From Deinococcus murrayi DSM 11303 (GTDB lineage Bacteria > Deinococcota > Deinococci > Deinococcales > Deinococcaceae): a stretch of 64,000 nt of DNA. Of the stretch, positions 58,670 to 64,000 are shown piece by piece. The DNA lies in NCBI RefSeq assembly GCF_000482805.1, contig NZ_KI519502.1:8060-72059 (forward strand). The letters are read 5' to 3'. Position 1 is the first letter of the stretch; the number at the start of each line of letters is the position of its first letter. The notes beneath the pieces were generated by a model. The model saw only the letters and a program-made list of their open reading frames with translations. It made no database searches and had not been told where the DNA came from. Both the position numbers and the translations under genes were made by a program.

Positions 58670-59386
58670 TCAGAGACGGTGCTCGCCCACCCACAGGCCG
58701 CACTCGGTCTTGCCCCGTCCGGCCCAGCGGCCCGCACGGACGTCTTCGCCGGGGCGAACGGCGCGGGTGCAGGGCCAGCAACCGATGCTGAGAAACCCGT
58801 CCCAGTACAGCGGGTTGACGGGCAGGTCACGCTCGCGGGCGTAGGCTTCCAGCCGCTCGCGGGTCCAGCGGGCCAGCGGGTTGACCCTGACCCGCGTGCC
58901 CCCCAGCTCCACGAAGGGGATGTCCGACCGGGTCGCCGCCTGGTCGCGGCTGCGGGCGTTGAGCAGGGCGGAGGGGGCCTTGTCCCGCAGGTAGCTCTGG
59001 AGGGGGGCTACCTTCCGGGCCGCGCAGCAGGCATCGGGGTCGGTGGCATAGAGGCCGGGCGGGGTCTGGCCGTCTTCGGGATGAGCGCCCGCGTTGAGGG
59101 TCACGAAAGTCATCTGCCCATACCGGGCCGCGAGGCGCTCCCGCGTCGCCAGCGTTTCCGGAAAGTGGTAGCCCGTATCCACAAACACCACCTCGCCCCG
59201 GTAGCCCGCCCGCGCGGCGAGGTCGAGCAGCACCACCCCGTTGAGGTTAAAGGCGCTCGGCATCAGCAGGTCGGGGTAGGCGGCCAGCGCCCAGGTGGTG
59301 ACCTCCAGCGGGTCGGTGTCCGGCGGGAAGGCGGGGGCGGCAATGTCGTCAGCCACCCCCTGGGGCGCACGTGGCCCAGGGGTCAT
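58670..59386 (-). CDS. cysH: Phosphoadenylyl/adenylyl-sulfate reductase
   Basis: A 238-residue reductase that turns APS or PAPS into sulfite with thioredoxin. The four cluster Cys are present ([12 protein letters not shown] and [10 protein letters not shown]), so it is the iron-sulfur (APS-type) form. The catalytic tail Cys is in KTECGLW, near the C-terminus. The P-loop-like [13 protein letters not shown] and [12 protein letters not shown] match the PP-loop fold. ATG 59386 overlaps the cysC stop by 4 bases. Confidence 0.94.
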   Translation of the reverse strand: MTPGPRAPQGVADDIAAPAFPPDTDPLEVTTWALAAYPDLLMPSAFNLNGVVLLDLAARAGYRGEVVFVDTGYHFPETLATRERLAARYGQMTFVTLNAGAHPEDGQTPPGLYATDPDACCAARKVAPLQSYLRDKAPSALLNARSRDQAATRSDIPFVELGGTRVRVNPLARWTRERLEAYARERDLPVNPLYWDGFLSIGCWPCTRAVRPGEDVRAGRWAGRGKTECGLWVGEHRL

Positions 59387-59924
59387 GCCGAATACCCCAG
59401 ATGCACGAGGAGCCGCCGCACCCCTTCCTCCACGCTGAGCTGGTCGGTCCGCAGGTGCAGGTCTGGGGTTTCGGGGGCCTCGTAGGGGTCCGAGATGCCC
59501 GTGAAGTGCGGAATCTCTCCGGCGAGCGCTCGGCGGTACAGGCCCTTGACGTCCCGCTCGGCCACCACCGCGAGGGGGGCGTCGACAAACACTTCGCTGG
59601 GGTTGGGCAGTGTCGCCAGCACCTCGCGCCGGGTCTCCCGGTAGGGACTGATAGCGCTCACGAGCACCGTCACCCCATGCCGCGCCAGCAGCCCCGCGAC
59701 AAAGGCGATGCGCCGAATGTTGGTGTCGCGGTCTTCCCGCGTGAAGCCCAGTCCGCGCGAGAGGTGCTCGCGCACCGCGTCGCCGTCCAAGAGTTCTACC
59801 GCTGCGCCCCGCGCCGCGAGTTCGTCCCGCAGGGCCTGCGCCAGCGTACTTTTGCCCGCGCCCGACAGCCCGGTGAACCACACCACGCGTCCGGTCGCCA
59901 CTGCGAGGCGGTTCAGCACCGGCG

Positions 59925-59928
<4 letters not shown>
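59383..59928 (-). CDS. cysC: Adenylyl-sulfate kinase
   Basis: A 181-residue P-loop kinase that makes PAPS from APS. Walker A is [16 protein letters not shown] near residue 18, [27 protein letters not shown] is the DGDN-like APS-binding block (with Ala in place of Asn), and [13 protein letters not shown] the lid. Length is normal for free CysC. An APS kinase next to an APS-type reductase suggests PAPS is also used for sulfation. ATG 59928 overlaps the sulfite reductase stop. Confidence 0.94.
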
Positions 59929-61513
<1,585 letters not shown>

Positions 61514-61540
61514 GATGACTCCGGGTGAGGGGATGGGGAA

Positions 61541-61559
61541 GACTGCCGGGGGGGCAGTC
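61541..61559. promoter_or_regulatory. Dyad in the leader of the sulfur operon
   Basis: GACTGCC (61541-61547) and GGCAGTC (61553-61559), a perfect 7-bp inverted repeat with a 5-base spacer. It lies just inside the predicted transcript of the sulfur operon. It may be an RNA hairpin or an operator. Confidence 0.5.
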
Positions 61560-61567
61560 CGGTGTGC

Positions 61568-61596
61568 GAGATACAGTAAATGACAAAACAGGTCAA
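61568..61596 (-). promoter_or_regulatory. Near-consensus promoter of the sulfur-assimilation operon
   Basis: On the minus strand TTGACC (61591-61596) and TATCTC (61568-61573) are separated by exactly 17 bases, the best spaced -35/-10 pair in the window. A dyad TGAC (61581-61584) with GTCA (61592-61595) overlaps the -35 and spacer, a likely operator for the neighbouring Rrf2 protein. Confidence 0.75.
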
Positions 61597-61649
61597 CAAT
61601 GTGGGTTGTCTGGAAGACTGCACGCCTGCGAGGCAGACTCAGCGCTGCC

Positions 61650-62117
61650 CTACGCGTTCGGCTTGAGCAGGTGCCCCAGACAGTGCCCGTAGCTCACGCC
61701 CTGCCGGGCGTCGGTCACCAGGTCCTGCACACTGAACTCCTGCAATACGGCGAGCATCGCGTCGCGCATTCGGGTGTACACGCTGGCGCGGGCGTGGCAC
61801 CGGTCCTCCTCCACGCAGGGTTCGTGCCAGTTGAGGCTGATGCACGAGAGGGGCGCAACCGGGCCGTCGACCGCCCGCACGACCTCGCACAGGCTGATGA
61901 GGTGGGGTTTGCGCGAGAGCGCGTAGCCGCCGCCCAGCCCCTTTTTGCTCTTGACCACGCCCTTCGCGCCCAACGCCGCCAGAATCCGCACCAGATAGGG
62001 CCGCTGAATCCCGGTCGCCTCGCTGATTTCCTCGCTGGGCACCCAACGGCCCGGCTCCTGGAGGCCCAGGTACCCCAGTGCCTGAAACGCATAGACATCG
62101 GTGGCCGAAAGGCGCAT
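61650..62117 (-). CDS. Rrf2 family transcriptional regulator
   Basis: A 155-residue regulator of the Rrf2/CymR/IscR fold. The winged helix is at the N-terminus ([43 protein letters not shown]) and three Cys are spaced as [16 protein letters not shown] near residues 92-107, the pattern of cluster-binding family members. A fourth Cys is near the C-terminus. Rrf2 proteins often control sulfur or iron-sulfur genes; its place before the sulfite reductase operon makes it the likely controller. Confidence 0.92.
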   Translation of the reverse strand: MRLSATDVYAFQALGYLGLQEPGRWVPSEEISEATGIQRPYLVRILAALGAKGVVKSKKGLGGGYALSRKPHLISLCEVVRAVDGPVAPLSCISLNWHEPCVEEDRCHARASVYTRMRDAMLAVLQEFSVQDLVTDARQGVSYGHCLGHLLKPNA

Positions 62118-62123
62118 GGAAAA

Positions 62124-62129
62124 AAGCTA
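62124..62129 (-). promoter_or_regulatory. Leaderless-type -10 (TAGCTT) for the Rrf2 gene
   Basis: TAGCTT on the minus strand, six bases before ATG 62117. Confidence 0.45.
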
Positions 62130-62213
62130 TCAGTTGGGAGCCGCCAGCCGTTCGCAAAACAATCCGCCTCGGCCCCCGCCGGGGGTTGCGGCGGAAAGCC
62201 GAGAGCTGAGCGC

Positions 62214-63077
<864 letters not shown>

Positions 63078-63081
63078 AGGG

Positions 63082-63087
63082 AGGCTA
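63082..63087 (-). promoter_or_regulatory. Leaderless-type -10 (TAGCCT) for the DUF1028 gene
   Basis: TAGCCT on the minus strand, seven bases before ATG 63074. Confidence 0.45.
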
Positions 63088-63178
63088 CCAGAGCCGCGAG
63101 CAGGGACGCAGGTTTCCATCTTGGCCGCATGCCAGGGGCGGGGGCAGCCCTGGCTGGCGGCGGGCCGCTGGAAGCTGG

Positions 63179-63184
63179 TAGCGT
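63179..63184 (+). promoter_or_regulatory. Leaderless-type -10 (TAGCGT) for pyrF
   Basis: TAGCGT, eight bases before ATG 63193. Confidence 0.45.
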
Positions 63185-63192
63185 CTCTCCCG

Positions 63193-64000
<808 letters not shown>

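Overview
The window is a gene-dense, very GC-rich chromosomal segment, almost certainly from a Deinococcus species. The gene content points that way: a CrtL-type lycopene cyclase, the NurA/HerA pair, a BamA-type outer-membrane protein in a bacterium with no visible LPS genes, an iron-sulfur serine dehydratase, LysJ/ArgD, and a desiccation-type ferritin-like protein. So does the promoter style: 22 gene starts have a TANNNT -10 element only 5-8 bases upstream, the pattern of leaderless mRNAs known from this genus. No rRNA, tRNA, insertion sequence or CRISPR array is visible. The longest gap between genes is 292 bases (36545-36836), and nothing recognisable sits in it.

Layout. 1-4205: a cut-off secreted alpha/beta hydrolase diverges from lycopene cyclase (carotenoid pathway), then a small acidic protein and the two-subunit L-serine dehydratase, whose genes are separated by a structured octamer repeat. 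4216-9314: a PadR-led four-gene string of 4-base overlaps (one member apparently frameshifted), a HIT/HAD pair, an SDR, GNAT and DinB proteins, and a stand-alone response regulator. 9318-12862: purB with an ArgC-like protein that has lost its catalytic residues, thioredoxin 2 and a TPR protein. 12859-17531: an NAD salvage block (nadE diverging from a niacin-type transporter, pncB and nadM) whose fused Nudix domain has lost its catalytic helix. 17591-22148: a ferritin-like protein and the B12-dependent methylmalonyl-CoA mutase with its MeaB chaperone. 22298-31770: rpe/comB-family pair, a lipoprotein alpha-amylase, carboxynorspermidine decarboxylase, a DUF4384 envelope protein, and a hydrolase/ArsR/SdpI string. 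32008-36544: an excisionase-type DNA-binding protein, then channel, P450, DivIVA and YggS genes on the minus strand. 36837-46819: BamA, a MerR regulator, an NFACT (RqcH-type) protein, panD, an HD-GYP protein, a sugar kinase, an HDAC-family deacetylase and a Crp/Fnr regulator. 46884-49932: nurA-herA plus a small acidic protein.

49933-51375 is the one clearly foreign-looking stretch: a sharply AT-rich island with two secreted proteins of unknown family. It ends at a strong hairpin shared with a YgiC/YgiB (ATP-grasp / DUF1190) pair. 53465-54709 is lysJ/argD. 54768-62117 is a sulfur block read leftwards: an Rrf2 regulator, then a promoter with near-consensus -35/-10 boxes at 17-base spacing, sulfite reductase, cysC, cysH, sat and a sulfonate-type ABC transporter. 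The window closes with a DUF1028 protein and pyrF, which is cut by the right edge.

Tightly overlapping ATGA/GTGA/TTGA junctions are common and were used to fix starts. Family names rest on motifs and remembered family sequences, not on any database search.
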